Shown here one piece after another: positions 50,654-59,157 of a stretch of DNA of 64,000 bases (its first letter is position 1; every line of letters starts with the position of its first letter). Source of the stretch: Candidatus Leptovillus gracilis (GTDB lineage: Bacteria; Chloroflexota; Anaerolineae; Promineifilales; Promineifilaceae); NCBI GenBank assembly GCA_016716065.1, contig JADJXA010000006.1:124001-188000 (forward strand). The letters are read 5' to 3'. The notes under the pieces were generated by a model that was not told the origin of the DNA, made no database searches, and was given only the letters and a program-made list of their open reading frames with translations. The position numbers and the translations under genes are program-made.

Positions 50654-51490
50654 CTAACTGTGGTCGTGACCATGGTCGTCATCGTCGGCGTCGTCATCCA
50701 TCAGTGAGTCAATAAAATCAATCACCGCATCGCTAAAGGCATCTATTTGCTCCAGGTTGGGCAGGTGGCCGGCGTCGGGTATGACGACAAGCTGTGCCCC
50801 GTCAATGGCGGCGGCCATCGCTTCGGCTTCGGCTACCGGGATAAGCTGGTCATCGGCGCCGTGAATGATGAGAGTGGGCACGTCTATTTGGGCCAGCGTC
50901 GGCGTGGAATCGGGACGCTCTTTCATCGCTTGCAGCGCGCCGATCATGCCCTCTAGCGAAGTACCTTCCATCATTTCCTGGACAAATTCCACCACTTCGT
51001 CATCTTCAGTGTAGGTTTGCGGGGCTAAGAGCTTGGGCAGCATAGCGGCGGCTACGGCCGTTACTCCCTCTTTCGTCGCCTTTTCTACTGCCGCGTCCCG
51101 ACCAGCCTTGCCTTCGGGCGTGTCCGCCGTGGCTTTCGTGGAAACGAGAATCAGGCCGGCCACCCGCTCCGGGTAGCGGCGGAAAAACTCAAAGGCCACG
51201 TAACCGCCCATCGAAAGGCCGCAGACCACCACCGGGTTTTCGATCCCCAAATAATCCAACAAACCGGCGCAATCTTCAGCCAGCATTCCGACGGAATAAG
51301 GGCCAGGCGCGGCTTCGGAACGGCCGTGTCCGCGCAAATCTGGGGCAATGACCCGCGCAATGCCCGTCAGGTCTTCCACCTGCGGCTCCCACATGGCGCT
51401 GCTGAGCGGGTAGCCATGGATGCACAACAGGGTAATCTGGTCGCAGCTATCAATGTAGGCCATGCCAAAATCATCGGTTAGTTCGCTCAT
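50654..51490 (-). CDS. Alpha/beta hydrolase with acidic/His tail
   Basis: A 278-residue alpha/beta-hydrolase fold protein. The nucleophile Ser is in VVCGLSMGGYVAFEF, the acid in LIIHGADDQLIPVAEA and the His in VIPDAGHLPNLEQ; LCIHGYPLSSAMW carries the oxyanion loop. The last 14 residues (DDDADDDDHGHDHS) are an unusual acidic and His-rich tail that may bind metal. It overlaps prs by ATGA. The substrate is unknown. Confidence 0.85.
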   Translation of the reverse strand: MSELTDDFGMAYIDSCDQITLLCIHGYPLSSAMWEPQVEDLTGIARVIAPDLRGHGRSEAAPGPYSVGMLAEDCAGLLDYLGIENPVVVCGLSMGGYVAFEFFRRYPERVAGLILVSTKATADTPEGKAGRDAAVEKATKEGVTAVAAAMLPKLLAPQTYTEDDEVVEFVQEMMEGTSLEGMIGALQAMKERPDSTPTLAQIDVPTLIIHGADDQLIPVAEAEAMAAAIDGAQLVVIPDAGHLPNLEQIDAFSDAVIDFIDSLMDDDADDDDHGHDHS

Positions 51491-52497
51491 ATTTCCTCCT
51501 TATAGTTCGGGTCTTCGCCGAACGTAAACAACTCGTTGATAGATTGGTGGGTGTAATTGCGATAAATGGCCTCGCCAAAAATGGGAGCCACGCTGAGCAC
51601 TTTCATGTTGGACGGCCGTTTCTCCGGCGCCATGTACACGGTATCAGTGGTAATGATTTCTTCAATTTGCGGGATGGCCGCCATGCGCTCCAGGGCGTTG
51701 CCCAGGAACAAACCATGCGTACAGATCAGGCGAATGCGCTCGATGCCGCTTTCCACCAGCATCTTACTCAGGCCCACCACTGAACCGCCGGTAGCGATTT
51801 CGTCGTCGTACACCAGAGCGTGTTTGAAACCGCGCACCTGCCGCCGGATCAACCCGCCAATCTCCACTTTGGTATCAGAAATGCGGGTTTTGCTGGCCGT
51901 GGCCACCGGCAAATGCAGCCCGGCGGCAAACCGCGCCGCCGATTCTGCCCGACCCATATCTGGGGAAACCACCACCGTCTCTTCGGGGTCAAACTGGCAA
52001 CCGCTTAAATAATCGTTAAAGAGCGTGCGGGCAGTTAACGGGTCGGCGGGGACACTGAAAAAGCCGTGTACCTGGGCCGAATGCAGCGTCATCGTCATGA
52101 TGTGGGTGGCGCCGGCCGTCGTCAGCAAATCGGCGATCAGCCGGGCGGTGATGGAGATGCGCGGCGCGTTCTTTTTATCCGAGCGGGCGTAAGAAAAATA
52201 GGGGATGACGGCGTGCACCTCAGACGCACCGGCGCTCTTGGCGATGTCGCACATCATCAGCAGCCCCAGCAAATGGTCGCTGACCGGCGGTGTGAGGGAC
52301 TGCACAATGTAGACAATGCGTCCACGCACGCTGGCGCCCAATTGAATGTATAGGTTATCGTTGCTGAACTTAGAAAAAAATGCTTCTTCCAACGGCACGC
52401 CCAGGTAGCCGGTGATTTTTTCGGCCAGGGGCACGTTGGAACGGCCGCTAAAAAAGCGCACGTTTTGTACATCTAACAAGGGGGTCTGCTCTTCCAT
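51487..52497 (-). CDS. prs: Ribose-phosphate pyrophosphokinase
   Basis: Makes PRPP from ribose 5-phosphate and ATP. Motifs are VYIVQSLTPPVSDHLLGLLM, IPYFSYARSDKK (ATP loop), VVVSPDMGRAESAARFA and the PRPP loop LVYDDEIATGGSVV. The start MEEQTPLLDVQN at 52497 is chosen because AGGAG lies upstream; an in-frame ATG at 52554 lacks one. The C-terminus runs a little longer than in E. coli. The hydrolase gene is coupled downstream. Confidence 0.9.
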   Translation of the reverse strand: MEEQTPLLDVQNVRFFSGRSNVPLAEKITGYLGVPLEEAFFSKFSNDNLYIQLGASVRGRIVYIVQSLTPPVSDHLLGLLMMCDIAKSAGASEVHAVIPYFSYARSDKKNAPRISITARLIADLLTTAGATHIMTMTLHSAQVHGFFSVPADPLTARTLFNDYLSGCQFDPEETVVVSPDMGRAESAARFAAGLHLPVATASKTRISDTKVEIGGLIRRQVRGFKHALVYDDEIATGGSVVGLSKMLVESGIERIRLICTHGLFLGNALERMAAIPQIEEIITTDTVYMAPEKRPSNMKVLSVAPIFGEAIYRNYTHQSINELFTFGEDPNYKEEI

Positions 52498-52589
52498 TTT
52501 CTCGAACTCTCCTCTCCTGATAGGGTCTTTATCTGTGTTGTTGGGATGCGTCATTCGTTATCGTTTGGCTGGTCATGTGCTGTACGCCG

Positions 52590-53171
52590 CTAAAAAACGG
52601 CCGTCACCCTCAGGGCTTCGGCCAGGCGTTGGCGGTAAGCGGCGGCGGAGATTTCTATCGCGCCGAAACGCTGTAGGTGAGGCGTCGTGTACTGCACGTC
52701 CAACAAGCGATAGCCCTGCGCCCGCAAATGCTGTACCAGGTGAACCAGGGCCACCTTGCTGGCGTCGGTTTCATAGGAAAACATGCTTTCGCCGGCAAAC
52801 AGACCTTGTACGGCTACGCCGTATAAACCGCCTACCAGACGGCCGTTCCGCCACGTTTCCACACTGTGCGCATACCCCAGGCGGTGCAGCAGCGTGTATG
52901 CGGCGATGATGTCGCTGTTGATCCAGGTGTCTTCACGCCCTGGCGTTGGGGCGGCGCAGGCATGGATGACGGCCGTAAACGCCGTGTTCCGCCGAACCGC
53001 ATACGCCCCCTTCTTTAAAGTACGCTGCAAAGACCGCGAGACGTGAAAACTGTCCAATGGCAATATCGTCCGCGGGTCCGGCTCGTGCCAATATAGTTCG
53101 CCATCCTCGTGGGCCATGGGGAACCACCCCTGGCTGTAAGCAGACAGCAGCAGTTCCGGTGGCAGCCGCAT
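52590..53171 (-). CDS. aat: Leucyl/phenylalanyl-tRNA-protein transferase
   Basis: Adds Leu or Phe to N-terminal Arg/Lys of proteins for ClpAP degradation (N-degron pathway). The 193-residue product has the family motifs AYSQGWFPMAHEDGELYWHEPDPR, FTAVIHACA, WINSDIIAAYTLLHRLGYAHSVE and GGLYGVAVQGLFAGESMFS with LVHLVQHLRAQGYRLLDVQ. It is short at the C-terminus but intact. Confidence 0.94.
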   Translation of the reverse strand: MRLPPELLLSAYSQGWFPMAHEDGELYWHEPDPRTILPLDSFHVSRSLQRTLKKGAYAVRRNTAFTAVIHACAAPTPGREDTWINSDIIAAYTLLHRLGYAHSVETWRNGRLVGGLYGVAVQGLFAGESMFSYETDASKVALVHLVQHLRAQGYRLLDVQYTTPHLQRFGAIEISAAAYRQRLAEALRVTAVF

Positions 53172-53180
53172 CGCTTTTTG

Positions 53181-54557
53181 TTAACGTTCCTGCCCGGCGT
53201 ATGCCGTTAAAAAGCGAATGCTGGTTTCGATGCCGCGATAGAAGTTGGGCAAGTAAAAGCGTTCGTCAGGAGCATGGATGCGGTCATCTGGCAGGCCAAA
53301 ACCCATCAGCACCGTCTCTAACCCCAAAAACTCCTGAAACTGTCCCACCACCGGAATTGATCCTCCCTCGCGCATGAAGACCGGTGTTTTGCCGAAGCTG
53401 GCTTCAAAAGCGGTAACGGCCGCTTTCATGGCCGGTATGTTCAGGTCGGTGATGGAGGCCGGCGCGCCGCTGCGGCCGTGAATGGTCACTTGAACCGTCG
53501 GGGGAAGGATAGACTCGACATAATCTCTGAACAATTGGGCGATTTCTTGCGGGTCCTGGTCAGGAACCAGGCGCATGGACAGTTTGCAATGAACCGAAGA
53601 CGGCAAGACCGTTTTGCCGCCAGGGCCGGTGTAGCCGCCGATGATGCCATGCACGTCCAGCGTGGGCCGCGCCCCCAGGCGCTCGACCAGGGTGTATTCC
53701 GGCTCACCCCAGGCTTGCGGCGCGCCGGTTTCCGCCAGCCAATGGGACTCGTCCAGGGGTAGTTGGGCCAACAAGGCGCGTTCCGCCGGGCTAAGGGGGC
53801 GTACTTTGTCGTAGAAACCGGGGATGAGGACACGGCCGTCTCGGTCTTTCAGTTGGGCGATGAGGTGGCCCAGGACGTTGAGCGGGTTGTCTATGCCACC
53901 GCCAAAACTGCCAGAATGCAGGTCGCGGGCAGGGCCGGTGATGTCCATCAAGATATAACACATGCCGCGTAAGCCGTAGACAATGCTCGGCGTATTGGCG
54001 TTGATCATGCCGGTGTCCGACACCAGCGCCACGTTGGCTTGCAGCAGGTCTCGGTTTTGGACGATGAAGGATTTCAGGCTGGCGCCGCCGCTCTCTTCTT
54101 CGCCTTCGATGATGAATTTGACGTTAACCGGCAGACGGCCGTTGGCCTTTAGATGCGCCTCTACGGCTTTAATATGAACATACATCTGCCCTTTGTCGTC
54201 CGACGCGCCGCGGGCGTAGAGATAATCGCCAATGGTGGTGGGTTCAAAGGGGGGTGTGTGCCATTCTTCCAGCGGGTCGGCCGGCTGTACGTCATAATGA
54301 CCGTAAATCAGCACGGTGGGCGCATTTGACCCGGCGTGCAGCCAATCGGCGTAGACCAGGGGGTAGCCTTCGGTGGGGATGACGGCGACATTTTCCAGGA
54401 CGGCCGTGCGCATGGCGGCGGCTACCCATTCCGCTGCTCTAACGGTGTTCGCAGCCTGATCGGGTTGGGTGCTTATGCTGGGAATGCGCAAAAAATCTAT
54501 CAGTTCCGCAGCATAGTCAGCCCGATGCTGCTGCGCATATTCCAATGGGCTTAACAT
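53181..54557 (-). CDS. M20-family metallopeptidase (dipeptidase)
   Basis: A 458-residue zinc exopeptidase. The metal ligands are in YGHYDVQPADPLEEW and ARGASDDKGQMYVHIKA, and the catalytic Glu pair in FIIEGEEESGGASL. The dimerisation lid domain (LRGMCYILMDITGPARDLHSG, LDVHGIIGGYTGPG) is present. Related enzymes cut dipeptides or beta-Ala/Cys-Gly substrates. It begins 10 bp upstream of aat on the same strand. Confidence 0.9.
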   Translation of the reverse strand: MLSPLEYAQQHRADYAAELIDFLRIPSISTQPDQAANTVRAAEWVAAAMRTAVLENVAVIPTEGYPLVYADWLHAGSNAPTVLIYGHYDVQPADPLEEWHTPPFEPTTIGDYLYARGASDDKGQMYVHIKAVEAHLKANGRLPVNVKFIIEGEEESGGASLKSFIVQNRDLLQANVALVSDTGMINANTPSIVYGLRGMCYILMDITGPARDLHSGSFGGGIDNPLNVLGHLIAQLKDRDGRVLIPGFYDKVRPLSPAERALLAQLPLDESHWLAETGAPQAWGEPEYTLVERLGARPTLDVHGIIGGYTGPGGKTVLPSSVHCKLSMRLVPDQDPQEIAQLFRDYVESILPPTVQVTIHGRSGAPASITDLNIPAMKAAVTAFEASFGKTPVFMREGGSIPVVGQFQEFLGLETVLMGFGLPDDRIHAPDERFYLPNFYRGIETSIRFLTAYAGQER

Positions 54558-54741
54558 AACTACTCTCCACTTCGTTTTGTGCGATGTGCTGCCTTACCGA
54601 CCCCCACAAAAATCCGCAAATTACCCAGATTTCGCAGATTGGTAGAAAATCCGTATCATCTGTGGGAACATGCCTGACTCTGGTTGATTCAGGTCAAGTA
54701 TACTCAACAGCCAAAACGCATTATAACGTACAGGGTTGGGA
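54558..54741. other. Intergenic region between the M20 peptidase and scpB
   Basis: Divergent spacer. It contains an AAATCCGCAAATTACCCAGATTTCGC-like dispersed repeat (about 54610-54650) and two -10-like boxes for scpB (TATACT 54699-54704; TATAAC 54722-54727). No gene is seen. Confidence 0.4.
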
Positions 54742-55287
54742 ATGACGACAGAATTACAGACACAGAAAGTAGAATTAGGCCACGCCGCGCTGTTGGAAAG
54801 CATCTTGTTTGTTGCCAGTGGACCGGTGGCTGCTTCGCGGTTGGCAAAAATCTTGGAGATTTCGGCCGGGGCGGTGGAGAGTTTGCTGCACGATCTGGAG
54901 GCGACCTACGCCGGACGGGGTTTGCGGCTGCAATGGACGGGCAGCGCCGTGCAGTTGACCACAGCGCCGGAGGCCAGCGACGTGGTGGAACGATTTTTGG
55001 GTTTGGAAGTGACCACGCGCATCAGCCCGGCCGCTTTGGAGGTGTTGGCGATGGTGGCCTATATGCAGCCCATCACCCGGCCGCAAATTGACCAGATTCG
55101 CGGCGTTAACTCAGACGGGGCGCTGCGGACGCTGTTGAGCAAGGGATTAGTGGAAGAAAACGGCCGTCTCGATACCCCCGGCCGCCCCATTTTATATGGC
55201 ACAACACCGCAGTTTTTGCAGCATTTTGGCCTGGGCAGCCTGCGCGAACTGCCAGCGCTGGAAGAAGAAGCGGCGATTGGCGATTGA
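54742..55287 (+). CDS. scpB: Segregation and condensation protein B
   Basis: ScpB dimers bind ScpA and SMC to form the bacterial condensin. The two winged helices are visible: ALLESILFVASGPVAASRLAKILE and AALEVLAMVAYMQPITRPQID with IRGVNSDGALRTLLSKGLVE, then GRPILYGTTPQFLQHFGL. It has 181 residues; a TTG at 54736 is an alternative start. No scpA is adjacent, although many bacteria keep the pair together. The 3' end runs into a GATTGGCGATTGACGATT-type repeat. Confidence 0.92.
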   Translation: MTTELQTQKVELGHAALLESILFVASGPVAASRLAKILEISAGAVESLLHDLEATYAGRGLRLQWTGSAVQLTTAPEASDVVERFLGLEVTTRISPAALEVLAMVAYMQPITRPQIDQIRGVNSDGALRTLLSKGLVEENGRLDTPGRPILYGTTPQFLQHFGLGSLRELPALEEEAAIGD

Positions 55288-55321
55288 CGATTGGTCCTGA
55301 GCTTGCCGAAGGAAACTCGCC
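55288..55321. repeat. TCCTGAGCTTGCCGAAGGA-type dispersed motif
   Basis: The widespread TCCTGAG-CTTG-CCGAAGGA sequence follows the scpB stop; a second copy (TCCTGAGTCTGTCGAAGGA) lies at 56685-56703. It resembles a dispersed palindrome-like motif seen in many genomes. Confidence 0.5.
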
Positions 55322-55747
55322 CTACACATCTTGCCAATCGGTGGCTGCGCCGGGCCAATCTATGATGGCGTGGCGCTGGATAACCAGGAGACGGCCGTCT
55401 TCGTCCCGTATCCCCACGCTGCTCAGGTCCCACCATTCGGCCGTACCGCTGAGCTGGCGACCAGAGCGTAAAGTCAGCCAGACACTCTCTTTGCTCTTAA
55501 GGGCGCGGGCGATGTAAAAGGTAAGGTATTTGCGCGGTCGGGCGTTGTGCCATTCAAACTCTGCCACAGGACGGCCGTAATATTCCGCCAGTTTTGCCAC
55601 CAATTCCGCATCATGTACCGGGCGGTACTGTTTTTCAGCCAGGTTAATGGCTGTGGGCTTCTCCAGGCCAATGGCCTGAGAAATTTCCAGTGGATGGATG
55701 CCGCCTTGCCGGGCGCGCAGGTAGCGCAGATGATCACTAAGACTCAT
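55322..55747 (-). CDS. HTH + Hfq/Sm-like domain protein (141 aa)
   Basis: Residues 1-66 look like an XRE-type helix-turn-helix (LRYLRARQGGIHPLEISQAIGL, then LVAKLAEYYGRPVAEFEWHN). Residues 89-131 read VWLTLRSGRQLSGTAEWWDL, SSVGIRDEDGRLLVIQRHAI, aligning with the Sm1 and Sm2 motifs of Hfq (G..L.G....FD; Y-KHAI). The Sm2 signature here is QRHAI (Arg125, His126). Its ATG overlaps the stop of the upstream gene (ATGA), which carries the same architecture. The function is unknown; a DNA- and RNA-binding regulator is inferred. Confidence 0.65.
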   Translation of the reverse strand: MSLSDHLRYLRARQGGIHPLEISQAIGLEKPTAINLAEKQYRPVHDAELVAKLAEYYGRPVAEFEWHNARPRKYLTFYIARALKSKESVWLTLRSGRQLSGTAEWWDLSSVGIRDEDGRLLVIQRHAIIDWPGAATDWQDV

Positions 55748-56520
55748 GCGGCCTCCTCGGCGGCGGCCGGAGCCACCTGATAATAAGCCAGAGCCAGCTT
55801 GTTAATGGTTGTTTCCACGCCGTCGGCCTGCTGAATGGTGATGTTGAACGGACTAAAGCCAATGATGCGGCCGGTAAATGTGGTCTCGTCTAGCAGGGTA
55901 AAGGCAACTGCGTCGCCGGCTTCCTGGCGCGTTTGCAGGTAACGGGCCTCATATTCATCCACCCCTTCCGGCGTTAGCGCCCGCCAGCGCCGGGTATCCG
56001 GCGGGCGAACGCCCTGGCTGGCTTTTTTCGTTTTCATTTCCCGGTCGTAAACGCCAAGCCAACTGCGGGCTTCGTGAAAGGTTAACTCGTTGAGCGGTTT
56101 GCCAATTTGTTCGGTGACGGCCGTTTCATCCAGCCCCAGATTCTGCCCCAGGCCGAGTAAATGGGCGATCTGCCCGTCGGTTGCCGGAAGCGTCTTCTGC
56201 TCCTTTTTTGCCTTCTTGGGAGTGGACGGTTTTTCTTCTGCCCTGGCTTGATCTGCCTGTGGCGGTTTTGGCTGTTGCACTGGTTTGGGTGGCTTGGGGG
56301 CGGGCGGTTCCGGTTTATTTTTGGGTATCGGGTCAGACTGGAATTTAATCTCGGCCCTGTCAACAAACAGCGCCCTGGCTAATTTATCCAGATCGGCTAT
56401 TTTGACTTGCTCACCAGCCTCATAAGCGTAAATATTCTTAGCCAATACGCCGCTTTTGGCCGCCAACTGCTTAACCGTCAGGTTACGTTGTTTTCTTAGT
56501 TCCCAAAGATTTTTGCTCAT
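55744..56520 (-). CDS. XRE-HTH + Lys/Pro linker + Hfq/Sm-like domain protein (258 aa)
   Basis: Residues 5-58 are an XRE HTH (LWELRKQRNLTVKQLAAKSG, NIYAYEAGEQVKIADLDKLA). A Lys/Pro-rich linker follows (about 65-110). Residues 111-162 are a small helical domain (DGQIAHLLGLGQNLGLDETA, then LTFHEARSWLGVYD). Residues 203-246 (AVAFTLLDETTFTGRIIGFS, PFNITIQQADGVETTINKLA) resemble an Sm/Hfq fold, though the KHAI signature is weaker. The start MSKNLWELRK at 56520 follows GAGG. It is coupled to the smaller relative downstream. Confidence 0.65.
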   Translation of the reverse strand: MSKNLWELRKQRNLTVKQLAAKSGVLAKNIYAYEAGEQVKIADLDKLARALFVDRAEIKFQSDPIPKNKPEPPAPKPPKPVQQPKPPQADQARAEEKPSTPKKAKKEQKTLPATDGQIAHLLGLGQNLGLDETAVTEQIGKPLNELTFHEARSWLGVYDREMKTKKASQGVRPPDTRRWRALTPEGVDEYEARYLQTRQEAGDAVAFTLLDETTFTGRIIGFSPFNITIQQADGVETTINKLALAYYQVAPAAAEEAA

Positions 56521-56553
56521 GGTTGCCTCTTCACTAAATTTCAAAGATTACAC

Positions 56554-56747
56554 AGATTTCACCGATTTATGTAATGGTCACGATTTGGTTGGAAACGCTG
56601 TCATTCTGACGAGTCTTCGAGGAAGAATCCCCTTGCTGCCGACAAATAGGGATTCTTCGCTCCGGAGACTCCGCTCAGAACTTGTCCTGAGTCTGTCGAA
56701 GGAATGACTTCGACCAAATTGTGACCATTACAGATTTCACCGATTTA
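56554..56747. mobile_element. MITE-like element with terminal inverted repeats and flanking direct repeat
   Basis: Termini GTAATGGTCACGATTTGGTT (from 56571) and CGACCAAATTGTGACCATTAC (56711-56731) are inverted repeats, 19 of 21 matching. A 16-bp direct repeat AGATTTCACCGATTTA flanks them (56554-56569; 56732-56747). The interior holds a GAAGAATCCC/GGGATTCTTC stem and the TCCTGAGTCTGTCGAAGGA motif. No coding capacity. The long flanking repeat may be a target duplication or part of the element. Confidence 0.6.
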
Positions 56748-56894
56748 AAACCTGTGAAATCTGTGGACCAATTTCCTGTGTGCTGAACAAGCATTTCACT
56801 CAGAGGGTACTACTTTAACAAAAAACGGATAAAACGAAAATGAACTTGCCGACAGTGGCTTAATCGTTACAATAACTGACCAACCGGAGAGCAA
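56748..56894. other. Spacer before DUF1269 gene
   Basis: No gene. It includes CAGATTTCAC...GTGAAATCTG (56731-56763), a hairpin with 10-bp arms that shares the flanking repeat of the MITE-like element. Confidence 0.45.
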
Positions 56895-57425
56895 ATGAGC
56901 GATTTAATTGTTTTGGCTTTCGACAATCCCACCGGCGCTTTTCAACTGCGTGACAGGCTGATTAAGCTGCAAAAGCAGCACATCATCACATTGGAAGATG
57001 CGGCCGTTGTTGTGCGCCAAGAAGATGGCAAAGTCAAAGTAAAACAGGTAACCAGTCTGGCAGGCGCTGGCGCGTTGGGCGGCGCTTTTTGGGGCATGTT
57101 GATTGGCCTGTTGTTTTGGATGCCCTGGTTGGGGCTGGCTATTGGCGCTGTCACCGGCGCGTTGGCCGGTAAATTCTCCGATATTGGCGTAGATGACGCT
57201 TTTATCAAGGAAGTCGGCGGGGCGATTGAGCCGGGACACTCAGCGCTGTTTCTGTTGGTCCGCGACGCTACAGCCGACAGGTTGATGGAGCAAATCACCG
57301 AATTCGACGCCAAAGTGCTGCAAACCTCGTTGTCGCTGGAAAATGAGGGCAAATTGCGTGACCTGTTTAGCGCCGAAGACGTGGACGATGAAACGGAATA
57401 CTTCGGGGGGCCGCAGCATGAGTAA
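56895..57425 (+). CDS. DUF1269 family membrane protein
   Basis: A 176-residue protein of the DUF1269 family: MSDLIVLAFDNPTGAFQLRD at the start, a Gly/Ala-rich paired hydrophobic segment in the middle (ALGGAFWGMLIGLLFWMPWL, GLAIGAVTGALAGKFSDIGV), and EVGGAIEPGHSALFLLVRDA near the end. The family is often linked to voltage- or stress-related membrane functions but has no firm role. GGAG lies 8 nt before the ATG. It overlaps the CocE/NonD gene by 8 bp. Confidence 0.85.
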   Translation: MSDLIVLAFDNPTGAFQLRDRLIKLQKQHIITLEDAAVVVRQEDGKVKVKQVTSLAGAGALGGAFWGMLIGLLFWMPWLGLAIGAVTGALAGKFSDIGVDDAFIKEVGGAIEPGHSALFLLVRDATADRLMEQITEFDAKVLQTSLSLENEGKLRDLFSAEDVDDETEYFGGPQHE

Positions 57426-59151
57426 AAAATCTAGCATGAGTATCGCTGGATTGGGTGTGGTGGGGGCTGGCGCGGCGTTGGCCTATTTCCTGCGCAAAAA
57501 TATCTTCGAGCGCGCCCTGGATTTACCACCGGCCCATTACAAATTCAGCGTCAGCCGCAATGTTCGCATTGCCGCCGCCGATGGCGTTCACCTGGCAAGT
57601 GACGTTTACGTGCCTGAATCGCAACGGCCGTTACCCACCGTCCTTCTGCGCACCCCTTACGGCCGTTCCGGGTCTATGGGTGGCATCATGGTCTTCATCT
57701 CCGGCCGCTTCGCCGAACGGGGCTACAACGTGGTCTGCCAGGACGTGCGCGGCCGGTTCGACTCCGAGGGCGAATTTGAACCCTTCGTCTACGAAAAAGA
57801 TGACGGCCTGGCTACCCTGCGCTGGATCACCGCGCAGCCCTGGTCCGATGGCGCAGTGGGCATGTGGGGACCCAGTTACCTGGGTTACACCCAGTGGGCG
57901 GCCGCCGCCGCCGATGGCGATGTTGTCAAAGCCCTGGTTCCCCTCATCACCCAATCCAACATGGTAGACGTGGCCGACAACGGCGCGGCGTTGGACACCA
58001 TCCTGCGGTGGGTCTTCATCACCGAAGTCATGACCGACGACGCCCTCCCCCTGCTGGTGCGCGCCCGCCAGGCTTTACAACCCGACATCCAAAACCGCTC
58101 TCTGGCAGCCGGTTTTGATCACCTGCCCATATGCACCGCCGACGAAGTGATTCTGCGGAAAGAAGTGCCTTTTTTTCGTACCTGGGTGCAGCATTTTGGC
58201 AAAGAGAGCGACCCCTATTTTGCTCGTGTGGACCTGCGCCGCGAAGTACCCCATGTCAAAGCGCCGGTCCATTTGATGGGCGGCTGGTATGACATTTTCC
58301 TGCCTGGCCTGTTGGAAGATTATGCGCTGCTGCAAAAGACCGGGAAACGGCCGTATCTCACCATCGGCCCCTATCATCATTTCAGCTTTGGCAAGCAGCT
58401 GCAAACCCTCAGCGATACCATCGCCTGGTTCGACGCCCACCTGAAGGGCAAACCAGAAGCGCTGCGCCCCAAGCCGGTACAGCTTTATCTGATGGGGGCC
58501 GATGAATGGCGCAGTTTTGACCAATGGCCGCCGCCGCACCACCCAGTTTACTATTATTTGCAAGGCCAGGGAACAGAAGACGGCCGTCTCACGCGCCAAC
58601 CCCCACCGGCCAACAACCGCCCAGACCAATACCGCTACGACCCCGCCGATCCGACGCCCAACATTGGTGGGCCGCTGCTTTCCGGCGACGCCGGCCCGGT
58701 GGATAACCGCTCGCTGGAAGCGCGTCCCGACGTACTCACCTTCACGTCGCCGCCGCTCAACGCTGCTCTGGACGTGATCGGCCCGGTGCGCTTGCGGCTG
58801 TACGTCCGGTCCAGCACGCCGTATACCGACTTTTTTGGCCGGTTGTGCGACGTGCATGAAGACGGCCGTTCCCTGAACATTTGCGACGGTTTGCTGCGCC
58901 TGGAACCAGGCAAAGGGGAGCGCCAGTCAGATGGCAGCCTGTGCCTGGAGATCAGCCTCAGCGCCACCGCCCACCGCTTCCTGGCCGGCCACCGCCTGCG
59001 CCTGCAAGTTTCCAGCGGCGCCCACCCGCGCATCAGCCGCAACCTGGGAACCGGCGAACCGGTTCTAACCAGCACGCGCATGGTCCCCGCCGACCAGACC
59101 ATTTACCACGACCCCACTCATCCCTCCGCGCTCATCCTGCCATTTACGTAA
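57418..59151 (+). CDS. CocE/NonD-family serine hydrolase
   Basis: A 577-residue hydrolase of the S15/CocE type. An N-terminal hydrophobic segment may anchor it. The alpha/beta core has VLLRTPYGRSGSMGG, CQDVRGRFDSEGEFEPF and the nucleophile Ser in GMWGPSYLGYTQWAAA. The His and Asp are in the later core (GGWYDIFLPG, GPYHHFSFG). The C-terminal PepX-type jelly roll includes LDVIGPVRLRLYVRS and AHPRISRNLGTGEP. Substrate unknown: esters or acyl-amino acids in relatives. It overlaps the DUF1269 gene. Confidence 0.87.
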   Translation: MSKKSSMSIAGLGVVGAGAALAYFLRKNIFERALDLPPAHYKFSVSRNVRIAAADGVHLASDVYVPESQRPLPTVLLRTPYGRSGSMGGIMVFISGRFAERGYNVVCQDVRGRFDSEGEFEPFVYEKDDGLATLRWITAQPWSDGAVGMWGPSYLGYTQWAAAAADGDVVKALVPLITQSNMVDVADNGAALDTILRWVFITEVMTDDALPLLVRARQALQPDIQNRSLAAGFDHLPICTADEVILRKEVPFFRTWVQHFGKESDPYFARVDLRREVPHVKAPVHLMGGWYDIFLPGLLEDYALLQKTGKRPYLTIGPYHHFSFGKQLQTLSDTIAWFDAHLKGKPEALRPKPVQLYLMGADEWRSFDQWPPPHHPVYYYLQGQGTEDGRLTRQPPPANNRPDQYRYDPADPTPNIGGPLLSGDAGPVDNRSLEARPDVLTFTSPPLNAALDVIGPVRLRLYVRSSTPYTDFFGRLCDVHEDGRSLNICDGLLRLEPGKGERQSDGSLCLEISLSATAHRFLAGHRLRLQVSSGAHPRISRNLGTGEPVLTSTRMVPADQTIYHDPTHPSALILPFT

Positions 59152-59157
59152 AGCGAC

